Assembly (NCBI GenBank): GCA_012295275.1
Contig: CM022665.1
Coordinates: forward strand, 23,773,946-23,837,945
Reading direction: 5' to 3'
Length of the DNA: 64,000 nucleotides
DNA from: Chrysomallon squamiferum
Lineage: Eukaryota; Mollusca; Gastropoda; Neomphalida; Peltospiridae
Notes under the pieces: generated by a model
Told to the model about the DNA's origin: nothing
Databases searched by the model: none
The model's input: only the letters and a program-made list of their open reading frames with translations
Part shown: positions 1 to 16,698 of the stretch, piece after piece
Numbering within the stretch: position 1 is the first letter of the stretch
Layout of the letters: each line of letters begins with the position of its first letter
Translations under genes and position numbers: made by a program

Positions 1-359
1 TTATAAGACATGCATATTTCAAGGGTAAAAGTGCGTTCGGTTATTTGCTAATGTTAAATCTATCATCGCTTCTTCAACAATGAAATCGGTGTTGGCTTCT
101 CTCTTACATTTAGTTTTTCATGAATGTTCCTGTCTGTGGGAAGGTGCATATAAAAATGAATGTGCATGCTAATAGAAAAATGTAGGCGGTTTCGCGTGAC
201 GTGTATAATATTATGTATAAGCGTTAATGCAGTTTGTGTATGAAGAGCCAACGACAGAAAATTAGTTAACAGTTTCTAATAATTTGAAACAAAACAAAAT
301 TGTACGTCGAATGAAGACGAACTTCCCGGACGTTGAGTCTTCCGAAGGTGTAAATCATC

Positions 360-399
<40 letters not shown>

Positions 400-1894
400 T
401 TTGTAATAATTGTTTTGTTTCTCTCATTTGTATACGTTTATACACCCTCCACTTAATTCTTATTCTACACAATTTAATATTTAAGGAACAGATTTTTAAA
501 TATGTAATTAGTTTGTATGAATTCTGAATATACTGAATAACTCTTTAGTAGCCATTAGTTAAACCCAGTACACAGTGACGTTGGTGATAAAAGAATAATT
601 GCTCAGAAATCGCTTATTCGAAGACCGTTATCGTTATCTTAGAAAAGGTGCGAGTGTGAGTAATGTAGCAGACGTTTATTTCCACGTACTTGTAAGCAAT
701 TGTCCAGAGTTCATTACGAAAATAACCTTTTCAGTGCAATTTTTATATAACTAAGATCACCAACGACGCAAATTTCAGTTTCACTTATATTTTAGTTTTT
801 ATTATTATTATTATTAATGACATTGTTAATCATGACATCAAATAGCCGTGCAAATAGAAATGATAACAAGAATTTTATTAAGCTTTTCGTAGTTTCCTCT
901 GTTAAAATTACCTTATTAATTTATGCTAATACTGGACAACATTTCAGAGACGAAAAAGCAGATTAGTTCGCTGGTTAGGACATGAGGTCGATGGTTGACA
1001 GTCTCTGAAGTCAAAAGTTAACAAATAAACTAATTATCAACCACAAAGTTGTTATTAGCAATAAGAATTCGTTTGACACATTATGTCATGGGTATTACAA
1101 ATAAATAATATACAATAAATTTTTAAAATATATATTTACAATAACATCGGCCCAAACCCTCTGGTTAAATCTGTGTGTCCTTCCGTTTGTCTGTCTGTTT
1201 GTTAATTTTTATAATTACGTTAGTGCAACACACTATCAATTTAAAAGTAGCATAATAATTGTATTCAGACTTCAGCAGTACATTAACTGTTTCCATAATT
1301 CGGTTCCATGGCCCTTAAATCTAAGAGTTTCCCATTTCGATGAACTTTACATAGAGGAAAAAGCCTACAATGCGCAAGCGCCTGCTTAGTCAAAGACAGT
1401 AGTCTGAAAACAGCAGAGACCAATATGAACAGAGTAAAACAAAACTAACTGGGGAGTCAAAGAAGAAATAACACTAAAAGTAAATAAAATACACACAGGC
1501 GCCTATATTTCACTGATTAAAAAAAAAAAAAAAAAAAACTGCCTTGCAGACCATGTAAACCAATCGGATCTTTCTACTTCTCGAGACATTCATAATTCGG
1601 CAAAATGGAACTATAGAACAGAGGATCTTCTACGTCCCGGGCCAACACCAGATCGATGCTTCTTTATGCAGGATAGAACATTATTATCAAGTCATCTTTG
1701 TCAGCATGATGGGCACCATTTAGTGCGCAGGCTGAACCATCATCTGTCCAACCGGATTCCCAACCTTGTCTGTATTTCGACACCCTTGTGAGAGAGACTA
1801 GAATCTTGTGCTTCCACAAATTTGCTGCCATGTTGTTTTCTTTTAAGTGAAAATACATTTATAGCAGAAGGGTCCAATTCGATAATAAAGAATT

Positions 1895-1926
<32 letters not shown>

Positions 1927-2495
1927 AAAGACACTAGTTTCATCTTTTATACTCAGATCACAGAGTCACATCTTACGACAGTTATTAATAAAATATCGTA
2001 AGGTGTAGATGAAGAAGAAAAAATATTTAAAAGAATAAGAAAAATATAAAGAAGACAGGAACGACAGAAGTTCATATTCTACTGAAATCAAACTGGCCGA
2101 ATTACAAATTCCCTCATTGTTTTTTTTTTTTTTTTTTTCTCCATATGCATTCTAATCCTGTACATTGTATGTAATGCCTAACACCCATCCAAGCCCTACA
2201 TACTGTGCGGGTGGTCCCTGTATAAAATATCAGATTAATAATCGACGTTTATAACAGAGGTCGAGTCTGCAGAATCCTGTGTTTTGACTTTATGTCTAGT
2301 ATAAACCAATAAAATAACTGAGACAAATATGCCAGGAGTTACCTTTTTGAAACTTATCAACCAATCATTGGTTTGTGTTCATTACAGTAGAGACGGAACA
2401 GTATATAAAAAACAACAACAGCAGCGATGTTTCATTTGGGAAAGAGGTTACTCATTATTTTATTTTATTTTTAGTCAATAGCGAAAACAAAAAAT
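1..2495. other. Intergenic/upstream sequence, no gene seen
   Basis: No convincing exon on either strand. The stretch is AT-rich with short simple repeats (TTTA tract near 361-401, poly-A near 1520-1538, poly-T near 1895-1921 and 2120-2138). The few open frames are short and cross homopolymers. It presumably includes the 5' flank and UTR of the cystatin gene that starts at 2496. No promoter can be assigned. Confidence 0.5.
361..401. repeat. (TTTA)n microsatellite
   Basis: About ten uninterrupted copies of a TTTA tetranucleotide are read directly. Confidence 0.9.
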
Positions 2496-2725
2496 ATGAA
2501 GGTTTTTATAATTTTGGTATTTTTACCAGCTGTTTCGGGAAGCCTGGGTGGATTAATAAATGCTGATGTGAAAAGCAAAATAGTACAGAAAATGGCTAAA
2601 ATTGCAGTGGCAGAGTTGAATTCGAAAGAAAATACCAACAGAAGACTAGTATCAGTAGTGTCAGCCAAGACAAAAGTTTGTATTAATTCTAATTTGTAAC
2701 GTGATGAAAAAAAAAGTGTAAAAAC

Positions 2726-2756
<31 letters not shown>

Positions 2757-5640
2757 TTACATGTTTACAGAAATGGTATCTTAATAAATTCACTACACTT
2801 TGCAATATACCACACAAGTTTTTATTTACAGGCTTCGAACGCGTTTTGGAGTCTTGGAAAGTTTTGCAAATTCGTCGTAGTGTTTTCCAGGTCCTTAAAA
2901 GTTTTGGAAAATCAGGTTTTGTTACCTTGGTTATGGAAAAGTAAAGGAAAATTATGTCCTTGCCGCAAATAAAATGTACGAAAATCTGGTTTGTTTCACC
3001 AATATTTAGCATCTACTCAAGCCCCGTTTTAGCCAATGTGATGAGGTGCCGGTATAGCCTAGCCAAAGAAAATAGTTCCGTTTTGGTAATGCTTCCATTT
3101 TAGCCCATTTTAGCCAGATCACGAAAGTTTAGCTCAGGCTATCTGCACAGGCGCGGGATGCGCATATTGCTAAAAAAAAAATATATATATATATATTTCG
3201 TTTCTTGTATTCCAATTTTTTAAATCTGTTTATTAGCAACAGGTACTTGTTGTGATAGCGTTAAGTGGTCGCTGTAATTGATTGGTTCACTCCCACTTAG
3301 CCTAAAACTTTAAAAATCTGTCTCCCACATAGCCAAAATGATGTTGGGATACCTGGGTCAGTTGACATTTCCAAGCTTTTGAACAAGATGAAGAAGAGAA
3401 AAATATAAGAAAAAGAAGTATCGTGACATTGAAAACAAACTTCAAAATCTGTTTTCAACAAGGACACGTGCCAGTTCAGGACTATGCCGATGCAGCTTCA
3501 TTCTACTTTAACTTTTGAATTGTTTCAATGCACATGTTTGAGAACCTCTTCACCGCTGTTAGTGGATGAAAGAATGAATAAATCATTTGTGTTGGTGTCG
3601 AAATGAAGGTGTTTCCAGGTGTTTTATACACTATTTGAAATTGAAAATAAAATTCATGTATAACTAATAAAGCGCACCGTTATATAAACTGCCCTCTGAT
3701 ATATATATATAGTCTGAAAAATGTAAACCCAACACAACAATAAATCCAGCTGAAATCTTTTAATACACCAAACATTTTAATTTTTAACATTGTATTAAAT
3801 ATAGTGATCAGCTAAAATGGCGCAAGTGAAAACCCGCTGGGTTTATTCCCAATTTACAGCAATACGTCACATTAATGACGTCATTGTAGTACACACAGAT
3901 ATAAATAAACATTACCCCGTTGCTTTGTCTGTGTGTTGTGGAGGGGATCTTCGAGCGTTACCTTATATTTTGTATAGTTTAGCATTAGGGATCTAGGTGG
4001 GTGTTTAAGTTTGACAAAAATAACATTGTGTAATATTTGACCGGCGCCTTGATGTTAGGTTTATTTTTGAGTTTAGGGTTAGGGTTTAGAGCGATGAAAA
4101 GAGGGGGAAACGTCTCAGTGTATTGAATTAGTGACAAAGTAAGCACAGTTAGGAAAAGAGACGTGTCCACTCAAAGAATAAAACTGCATTTTAAAACGCC
4201 AAAATAAATTATTTTAATTTTGTTTTTCCTTTATTACTAGTAATACTACATGTATGCCATGCAGCTTAGTCAAGGCAAAAGTTTTAAATCTGACAAACGT
4301 GTTAAAACTGGAGAAAAAAAACAAACAAATACAAAACACTTTGTGGTAATTGAGTTTGCTTGGAAATTTGGATTTATAGGCTATGGAAAATTTTGGAAAA
4401 ATTATGGAAATTTTGACAGCCAAAGGTGTACAAACCCTGTATTTACAAAGGTCAAATCCATTTGACTGTTTTGTGAGATCAGTTTCATTTGATTTAAAAC
4501 AAAGCTGCATATCACGAAAGTCTATCTGATACTCTATCTTGATTTCACTGTAGGAAAAGCACAAATAGTTAAGTCATCACCACAAGGATTAACTTGGTTA
4601 TCACAGATCAGGTGACAGTTTTAAATCAACAGATTATTTAGTGCCAGATATTTTAGTCTTATGATTATTATTATTATTATTATTATTTTTCTCTTTTTTT
4701 TTTTTTTTTTCTTTTATTTCAGTTTCTTTTTATCTTTTATATTTTAGCTTTTTACTAAGACCAAAATATTTAAAAATTTAAAAAACAAAAAAAAAAAAAC
4801 CTAATTATCCATTGCACAAACATGCTGAAACATTATTTTTGACATTATTTTGTTTACTTCTTTATTCTGAAGAAGTTTGCGCAGGGAAGACCAATGTTAT
4901 CAATTTTAGAAGCGATATTCTTCGTGTCGGCAATTATTATTATTATTTTTTAAATATAAACAGCGAGCGCTGCTAGTTTCGTATAGTTTTGCACCGACAG
5001 ATCCGTGCCCAGGGCAAAGGGGAAATAGTCTCCGTTTCAAACAGTTTATTCAGTAATTTTGTTAATCAGTAATAAATTTAAATCGTAAGTTGGTTTCAGT
5101 TATTTGCACTTAAAACGTAAGAAATCACTCATTTCTGTTTGACAGTGATTGTGACTAGCCACTTATTTCCAGTTTGCTGCATAAATATTATTAAAAGTTT
5201 TTTTGATTTTTTTAAAGTTGTCAAAGATGTGCATTAACAAGTTTTAAGTGTTTTGGAACAGTTAGTGAAAACAGTTGTTAATTAATATGTACTAAATAAT
5301 CAAAAACATTTTTCGATACTAATTTATTTATTTATTTATTTTTTTATGTTTCAACAATTTTCAAAGAATTAATGTCAGAACTGATCTTTACCATTCTTTT
5401 ACAGACTGTTTCTGGGACGAATTACTACTTTGAAGTCATCGTACGCAATGGCGACAGTGTAAGCTGCTAGTCATTTTAAAAACTGCATTTATCAAGATAC
5501 TGAATATTAATAATGTAATGGTACATTAAGCTGAATGTTTTGTGAATAATCCCGCTCTTATCGACTGATTATCTGGGTTTCAATTATTAACGTACAGTAT
5601 CTGATGTATCAGATACTACCACTGCTACTATTACTACGTG

Positions 5641-5675
<35 letters not shown>

Positions 5676-7025
5676 ATAATAATAATAATCATAATCATAA
5701 TAATAATATTAATTATTATTATTATTATTATTGTTATTATTATTATTTTTGTTGTTATTGTTATTATTATTATTATTAAGCTTAAATTTTACATGAAATT
5801 CAGTTAGATTTAAATAAATTAAATTCACGTGGATATTTATATATATATATAAACTAATTTAAGGTTCGTTTTATTTCCAGGAAGAAAAATGTAATCTTGA
5901 ACTTTGGTCTCAACCTTGGTTAAACAAGATTACACTTACCAAAAGTAGCTGCGAATATACTGACGACTGTGTTAAGAAAAGGAGTGTTCATGAATCAGAT
6001 GATTTCATTGAAAATATCCAGAAAGCAGTTGATTTTTCAGTTGATGCTCTTAATAAGAAATCCATTTCAGCAAACCGATTAGTTGCCAATTTACTGACCA
6101 GTGTTCATCACCAGGTATTATATCAAAGACGTTTCTTTTTGTCCTTCTTTCTTAAAATAATGCTTTAAGATTCAGTTAACATTGCTAATCATTAAATCAA
6201 AATAGATGATAAGACAGAGATAAATTTCAGAATCATTAATGTTTTAAATGATATATTCGTTTTGGCCATAATATATTGACTAATGTTAGATATCAAATAT
6301 TTGTAAAATTTTAAAAATGGATTTTTTGTTTTGTTGTGTTTTGTATTATATTAGAATGCGAAGCAGTCAGCTTATTATATTAAAATAGAATTCGTTCTGA
6401 AAATTGAACACATGCCAATTTATTTTGCTATAAATTTCAAGTGTTCAAAATGTTCCACTTTAGTAAATTTTATATATATATATATTGTGATTTAGTCTAT
6501 AGCTGGATTGAGGTACACTTTTACTGTACATCTGGTTGAGACATCATGCAGAAATAGTGATGCAAACAAAGGAAAGGGACTAGGGGAATGTCCTCAGACA
6601 AACGGTGGCATGGTTAGTGTTGTTGTGATAAAATAATACTTTTTTTCTGTCTCGGATCAATTCCTCCATTACATAAATTTAATTTTGTTTGATAACTCTA
6701 AAATGTAATTATTAAGCATTCTTATAGTTAAACACACACACACACCTGAAATGTAATTAGGTGTTATTAATCATTCTTATAATTAAACACACACATACAC
6801 ACCCACACACATTTGATTTATAAACAGTTTTATTAACGTAGTCTGTATGACATCAAACAGTTGATGTAAAATTTGCTGAGATGTTGTTAAACGTACAAAT
6901 ATTCATTCATTTTGCTTGTTTACTTATTTTTCAAACAGAAACAGATTTGCGAAATGGAGGTTATTTTCCATTCTTGGAAACTTCCACATTACACTCTTCT
7001 GAGTGACAACTGCAGGCCAGTTCAG
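2496..7025 (+). CDS. Secreted two-cystatin region, N-terminal part of a cathepsin F-like protein (5 exons)
   Basis: Coding exons are 2496-2675, 5405-5458, 5881-6114, 6496-6612 and 6939-7025. All junctions are GT-AG and phase 0 (60, 18, 78, 39 and 29 codons). The first exon opens with a hydrophobic signal peptide (MKVFIILVFLPAVSG) followed by a Gly-Gly pair like the N-terminal trunk of cystatins. Domain 1 carries KTVSG at the exon 1/2 junction (the QxVxG hairpin with Q replaced by K) and a Pro-Trp second hairpin in exon 3. A second domain starts in exon 3, has QSIAG (a good QxVxG match) across exons 3/4 and Ser-Trp in exon 5, with paired cysteines in both domains. Tandem N-terminal cystatin domains fused to a papain-type peptidase are known for cathepsin F-like proteins of invertebrates, and peptidase exons lie downstream on the same strand. 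It could instead be a stand-alone two-domain cystatin; no stop codon closes exon 5 before its donor. Confidence 0.8.
2700..5404. other. Intron 1 of the cystatin gene
   Basis: No exon was found inside. It contains short simple repeats (TA near 3180-3198, ATT near 4665-4686) and two similar, degenerate stretches rich in TTTTGGAAAA-type words near 2840-2950 and 4355-4440 that may be copies of one old dispersed repeat. Confidence 0.5.
2729..2756. repeat. (TTA)n microsatellite
   Basis: Uninterrupted trinucleotide array in the first cystatin-gene intron. Confidence 0.85.
5617..5779. repeat. Compound (CTA)n-(AAT)n-(ATT)n microsatellite
   Basis: A CTA array changes into AAT and then ATT repeats over about 160 bp between cystatin exons 2 and 3. 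Its translation gives a spurious Leu/Ile-rich open frame. Confidence 0.9.
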
Positions 7026-7607
7026 GTAATTTAGTGTAAATAAATGTTTGGATGTATTTTTAAATTTCTTATTTAATATTTCAGTGTGCACAGAGTTCTG
7101 TCAGTAAGAATAAATTTGTAATTAAAATATTTGGATATGTTTTTGTTTTAAGTTTAAAGTTATTTAAATGTTAATGTCACTGGCATTAACAGTGACCTCA
7201 GGTTAATAAGATAATTCACTATTAGACAAAAAATATAGAAATGATAACACTAATTGCTTGCATAAGAATAATGATTTTATTTTTATTTATTCTGCTCTAG
7301 AATAACTAATTTTAGAAGTTCATTAACATTTAATTATGTGCACACTTAAAGCATTTTAAACAGGTTCGTGGTGAATGAGGATAACTTCATCTGGAAGTCA
7401 AAGATTGTTAGTTTGGTCATTTAATTTTTTTTTTTTTTTTTTTTTATATTTTTACAGTGAACTCTGTGTGTTTGGGCAGTTAGCATGTGTCATCGATGAT
7501 AGTAACAGCTTCACTGAGAGAGTTTTTTTTATTTATTTCTCTTCTTACATGTCTAAATTACTTATGATAAATAAATTAACATATTAAGAATAAAATAATT
7601 TTGACCT

Positions 7608-7609
<2 letters not shown>

Positions 7610-7676
<67 letters not shown>
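7610..7676. repeat. (CT)n microsatellite
   Basis: About 33 consecutive CT dinucleotides. Confidence 0.95.
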
Positions 7677-7679
<3 letters not shown>

Positions 7680-10600
7680 ATTTTGTATTTACCTTTTTAC
7701 TTTTAATATAACATACTTTTACTTTTCTTTGCTTTCTATTTTTCTAATTTTTAGCTTGGCTTTACTAATTTTGTAGTAGAAAAAAACCCAAAAGCAAATA
7801 TACATTAAAAAAAGGAGAATGTCAAATAGATTTCCTCATAATCTTGTTGAAATTCTCTCTTCACAAAAATGAAATTTTTTAAAATTATTTTAATTAAATA
7901 CTTCATCCGGTTCAGTTTTATTTCACTATACAACAAATCAAAATTACATATTCAGGAATCACATCGTATATTCTGTTACCACAGTGATTCGTTCTACATA
8001 GTAAATTAAACCATATAGATATAAAACTAAATCGCCGTATAAGATACTGAATCTATGTTATTTACAAATATGCTGTGCACAGAAAACAACTCATCTCATC
8101 AGCATATAAAATCTAATAACTGACCAATAACCCTAGAAGCTTTAATTTAAAACGAAGAGTACAAGTTAAAAAGAAGAAGAAGACGAAGAAGACGCGCATT
8201 AATAAGTCTGCCAGTAAACAAACGGAACACATTAGTATTCATGGACATTAAATTATGTACACACCTTAGCTGGAGGCGATGAACATCAGCGGTTTCGATA
8301 ATATGCTTCGTCGCTTATAACTGAATAATGATGCAACCTTATAATTAATTATTCTGTTATAATAATTAAATTTGTTTCGCTTTTACCGTATGATGTAATT
8401 TTCTTTTAACAGTTCTATTCTTCAGTATACAATTAAATTAAATTTTCAATATTCATTAAGATACTGTTATTTTTATTTTATTTACTTCTTTTTTCTTTTT
8501 TTTTTTTATTAATCTTCAGTTTATTAAATTAAATACACTTTTTGAAGTTTTAAAAGTTACTTAAACGTGCATTAAACTAACCGCCTCTTGTAAAATTAAA
8601 AATATCCCCATTTCTCTTATTAAACATCCATACTGATGGAGTAGTACGTATTTTTGTTAATGTTACCTATTATTAGTTATCTATTTATATGTGTATGAAG
8701 TATCACTTGCTAAATTAAAATCATCTGATTTACAGAGGGCTCACTTTCTAATATCATATTTCATGCCGAACAGTAACAGCCTGAGAAAATATATGATTTT
8801 AGACTTTTAAATTACTTGCTCATAGCTTAAGAGAATCAACTAAATTATTAAAATATTTACCTCTGTTACAGTTATAATTCTTAAACAAGTGAAAATACGT
8901 ATTTAGCCGTTCTAAGCCACAGTTGTATTACATTTAATTTATCAACAGTAGGTGTCAGCTTCTGATACAAAATTTAATGATTTTATAAACTTGGGTAAAA
9001 TGTCAAAGTCACTGATGTACCACGTCATTAAATTATACAGAAAAAAATAAAATAAAATAAAATAAAAAAATTGTTTCGTTCTAGTCATCAGTACACAGTG
9101 ACAGCATGTTATTCAGCGTGTAAATAAATATAACTTTCAATATATAAATATATATTCAGTACAACATGCTCTTTACCAAAACAGTCGTGTTAATAATATA
9201 CCAGTCATTCACATTGAAACATTAGTCAGTTTTTGTAAATGAAAAATGAAGAAAACTGATCTGCTTTGTAAATAACTCAGTTTGTGTTAGACTGTGGCTG
9301 CGAGAGATTGTTGTATTAAACAAATTTTGGCCTTAGAGTATAATGGTGCTAAGGACCTCGGAGTGACCGGTCACAGACAGGTAAAAGCGAAAGCCTGTTT
9401 AACTGTATGTATGTAAATAACAAGTAATTCATCGAAGTAAATATTAGTTCCATATGTATTATTATGTAACTACGTAGCCTGTTCACCGAGGGAAAATACA
9501 GGAAATATTTCAGGACAGTTTTATATCAAAGGAACCACTCGTAAAAATGACAACCAAAAGAAAGTCATCGCGATGTTAAATTATTTATTACGTTTTCTTT
9601 TCTTTTTAAAATAGAAACAAACAAAAAAAAAAAAAAAAAAAAAAAGTAAAAAAGGTCAAGTATATTACATTTATATTTTATTATGGTCCCTTCCGCTACC
9701 ACCTTTCATTCATTTTTGGTTGTGATCTATTAACTGCCAGGTAAGCGACGGTAATGTTGTTTAAGGGTTTTTGTTGTTTTTTAATTATTATTATTATTTT
9801 GTTACGCCTGATATATGGAATAGAAGCTGAGAAAATGACTTACAGACTTTATTTAAAAGTTTTCTCATAATTTCCTATTAATTAAGATGTTTTTTTCTAC
9901 ATTTGCCATGGTGTTCTTTAACGATGCCAAAAAGTATTCATACAGGTCAATTCATGTCATTTAATCAACTTTATTTATTAAATAAATAATTACGCATAAT
10001 GTTTGGTTTATTTGTTTGTTATTGTTGTTTTTTTGTTCTTTTTTTTTCACATCTTAAAATTGGTGGCAAAATGTGCTTCTTATCGTGTGATGCATTTTCT
10101 TAATCTATGTAAATTTATTTGGATATATCTTGTGCAAAAACAAACAAAAGAAATATAATTTTACTTATTGATAATTTAACGATTGCACTTTGCCCGATAG
10201 AACCAAATGTTATGCTATTTCTCAAAAAGTATATACAACTATTAATAATATTCCATTGTGGTTTTGATAGTATTCTATTGTTTTATCGTATATTTTTAAT
10301 TTTCGTGAAGCATCAATGTTTAGTATTTATTTATATATATTGAAAACATTTTTTTTTTTTTTTTTTTTTAATTCGCCCATTTCAAGAACAATGACCCAGC
10401 TATGCATTTTTATCAGAACTGGAACTGGTCGAGTTACACCTGTTGGGTGACGTAACGACCACCCTTTTGCAAACTGATTATTAGCAAATATTGTTTAGTT
10501 TTATTTCATAATAAAATCTCAAATTTCAAAACTTAAAATTGTAATAATAAACTTGATAGTTTGCATTTGCTTCAGATGAATGCAAACCAAACATAAGCTT

Positions 10601-11499
10601 TGTTTGCATCAGTTGAGCTTTGATTCATTTTCCTTATATCGAAATACGGAAGGCGTTTTCATTAATGGGGTCGGGTCACACTGCATCCAATTTTGATGCT
10701 AAATCCGCAATAAACTATGCCGCCTATTACCTGGCGCATGGGGTCAAGATCATTCATTCCAAGATAGATACACCCATAGAAGCAAACTTACGGAAATAAA
10801 ACAATGATAGATTATTATTTAACTTTTCTGTGTGCTTTTTTTTTGTTTGTTTTTTGCTAATGATAATAAAATTTGATAAACTAACACTACTCCCCACTCG
10901 CTAAAACGGAAGTACAGGCCGACATGCGTATTTGCGCTTGCTTGGATGATGAGTCATCGAGCATCGAGCTTGTTGCGAGATGGGCGGGGTCACACTTCTT
11001 ATTTATTGTGCGATAATTATCCGCCTTTAATACTGCGCTTCGAAACCAACAGAAAAACCGGTTTCGCTAGGGCGTCCTCGTTGCGCTTTCCATGAATCCG
11101 GCATTCATTTGTGATGCGAAATGGTTATTCGTTATTTAGTACAATATATTTATGGTTAATTTATGATAAAATTTAAGTTATAACCAATATTTTGTTAAAA
11201 TCACTGTAGATTTGAGAGAGATAAAAAAAAATATATATTTAAAAACACTGTAATGCAGATTCAGCTGCTGACAGAATATTACCTGCAATAAAAATTTGTC
11301 ACGATTCGTTGCATTCCTTATGTGTATCAGTTATTTGGTTTCAAAACTGAAAAACAAACAGAATTCTGATTACCGTAATGTTTATATTTTATATTTTTAA
11401 GTGATGTTACATGGAAGAGGTGGATCAGTTATATGCACATTATGTTTTAAATATGCGTATGTGTGCGTATGTATTTGACACAGTGGAAATTTCTTAAAG

Positions 11500-11501
<2 letters not shown>

Positions 11502-11549
<48 letters not shown>
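11502..11549. repeat. (CT)n microsatellite
   Basis: About 23 consecutive CT dinucleotides, between the cystatin and peptidase exons. Confidence 0.95.
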
Positions 11550-11554
<5 letters not shown>

Positions 11555-12245
11555 ATTAAGTATTCATTTACGTTTAACATAATTTTAATGAGTGTTAGAT
11601 TTACAAATTTATTAGCTAGTGCAGCTTATACATCTTTTTCCCTAATCTGAGCTCTTTTTAGTAATTAGCATCAAAATATCTATGATACACCTTGGAGCAT
11701 TGTTGGAATGGGAAATAGGACAGTTAGTGAAATGGTTTGATTAACACGACACACTTCAGTAATATAACAATTAATACAGTCAGTGACTGGTGGTCACTGG
11801 AAGATAAGTTATCAAGTGTTACTGTACATCTGTTATTTCAGGTGACATGATAATACTACCTATTCCTTAATCACAAAACTGCATCATATGATGGTCTTAA
11901 TATTAAAATCTACATTTTTTTTAATTGTTATCTTTTTTATTTATTTATTTATTTATTATTTTTTATTATTCAAGTTTTGACTACTTGTTAGGTGTGCATT
12001 AAATTTCCGTTTCTTTTCTTAAGTAACTGATATATTTTTTTTTGATTTTTTGTAACATATTTTAAAAAAATAAAATAAAATAAACATATCCAGAAAAATG
12101 TCTTAAAATTATGTATTTAAATTAACAGATAATTCCGTATCTTTAAATATTTTAACTTGCAATTGTAAAATAAAAAATATATATATATATTTAGAGTTAA
12201 ATTTCATAGATTTTGTAAAGATTTAAATTTATTTTGTTGTTTCAG

Positions 12246-13104
12246 AGCTTGTTGACTGTGACAAGTTGGATGAAGGATGTGGTGGAGGACTGCCGTCCAA
12301 TGCTTACAAAGCCATCATGAAATTAGGTGAAAAATCACAAAACCTCACAATTTGAAAATGTTTCTTTTTTCATAACACTCAGTGAGCTCTTTTAAATAGC
12401 ATACAGAGTTTAATAAATATAAATCAGTGTGAATAGTCATTGTAGTTAAAAAGTATTTTACAAAACATTTATCCATTTATGTTTGAATTGTTATGTATAC
12501 ACAGTTATGTCTTTGTGAACAGGCACTGAAATTAAAAAGTATTTTGTAAAATATTTATCTGTGTGTGTTATGTATACACAATTATATCTTTTGCTGTGTT
12601 TGTTATGAATTGTTATATATAGTTATTTTTTATGAATTGCTGGTGGGCTGAAGTATTTTATGTGAAAGTGAGATTATTCATTTAACCGTGTTTTTTTAAT
12701 TGTTACATTTACATATTTACTTGTTTTGTACAATGAAATGATTATAAAAAGAAATAACTTCTGTCTACAAAATAATAAAAAATAAAAAGATATCAAAAAG
12801 GAAAATGTGATGACAAATTTTTTTAGAAATGGGTATTAAGTTGTTTTGATTAACAAGATTATGTGAGAGTGTTTGGCAGATATTCTGATTATGACATTAT
12901 TATTTGATAATCTATCCAGATGTATGTAATTTTTCATTGCTATTTGTCTTTCAAAAAAGATCTTGTCTATTTAATTCTGTAGTAAAATCATCATCTTGTA
13001 TCTCTGCAGTCCACATCACAAAAACTCAGAATGGCTCTTGATTAAGAAGTCTGCAGTTAATTTCTCATTTCAGCATTTCATTATTATTATTATTATTTTA
13101 TTTT

Positions 13105-13140
<36 letters not shown>

Positions 13141-13385
13141 TTTTTTTTTTTTCAGTCATTTGTTTGTTTGTTTATTGATTTTTTGTGTGTTTGCTAGGCC
13201 AGTCAGTTGGTGGTATTTTAATTAAAATCTGAGAGAAGTGACGTACATGTGTTCACTGTTTGTAGGAGGACTGGAGTCTGAGAAGGCCTACAGCTACGAG
13301 GGAGAGGATGAGAAGTGTACTTTCAACAGGACCAAAGTTGTCGTGAAGATCAATGGAGCCCTAAATATCTCCAGCAATGAGAAAG
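12246..13385 (+). CDS. CTSF: Cathepsin F-like C1A peptidase, two internal exons only
   Basis: Two exons, 12246-12326 and 13266-13385, join in phase across a GT-AG intron. Exon one gives [20 protein letters not shown], which matches the ELVDC...GCxGGLPxxA block just after the active-site helix of papain-family peptidases and is closest to cathepsin F (LPSNAY). Exon two opens with the [11 protein letters not shown] block, also typical of cathepsin F. Both exon ends have good splice signals (TTTCAG acceptor; AAAGGTAAAA donor). The entering phase needs an upstream exon ending in G to complete a Glu codon. Neither the upstream catalytic Cys exon nor the downstream His and Asn exons is visible before the convergent hnRNP U gene, so the peptidase as it stands here would be non-catalytic. 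Possibilities are an assembly collapse, a deletion or a decayed copy. The family assignment is firm; the completeness of the gene is not. Confidence 0.85.
13081..13150. repeat. (ATT)n/(TTTA)n simple repeat
   Basis: AT-rich tri- and tetranucleotide array inside the intron between the two peptidase exons. Confidence 0.85.

Positions 13386-16698
<3,313 letters not shown>

Larger units (their letters stand above)
7026..12245. other. 5.2-kb gap between cystatin and peptidase exons; expected propeptide/active-site exons not seen
   Basis: If the flanking exons belong to one cathepsin F gene, this interval should encode the I29 propeptide and the N-terminal half of the peptidase with its QGxCGSCWAFS active-site stretch. 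I could not find that motif in any frame. What is present is AT-rich sequence, a 67-bp CT array (7610-7676), a second CT array (11502-11549) and a comparatively CpG-containing patch around 10,900-11,110. Confidence 0.55.

Noticed and set aside
3891-3960. CpG-containing patch just after a TGACGTCA (CRE-like) site, considered as a promoter
   Set aside because: It lies inside the first intron of the cystatin gene with no associated start exon.
4071-4090. TTAGGG-like repeats suggesting interstitial telomere sequence
   Set aside because: Only about two and a half units; too short to be more than chance.
5604-5807. Leu/Ile/Val-rich open frame that could look like a membrane protein
   Set aside because: It is the translation of CTA/AAT/ATT microsatellite arrays within an intron.
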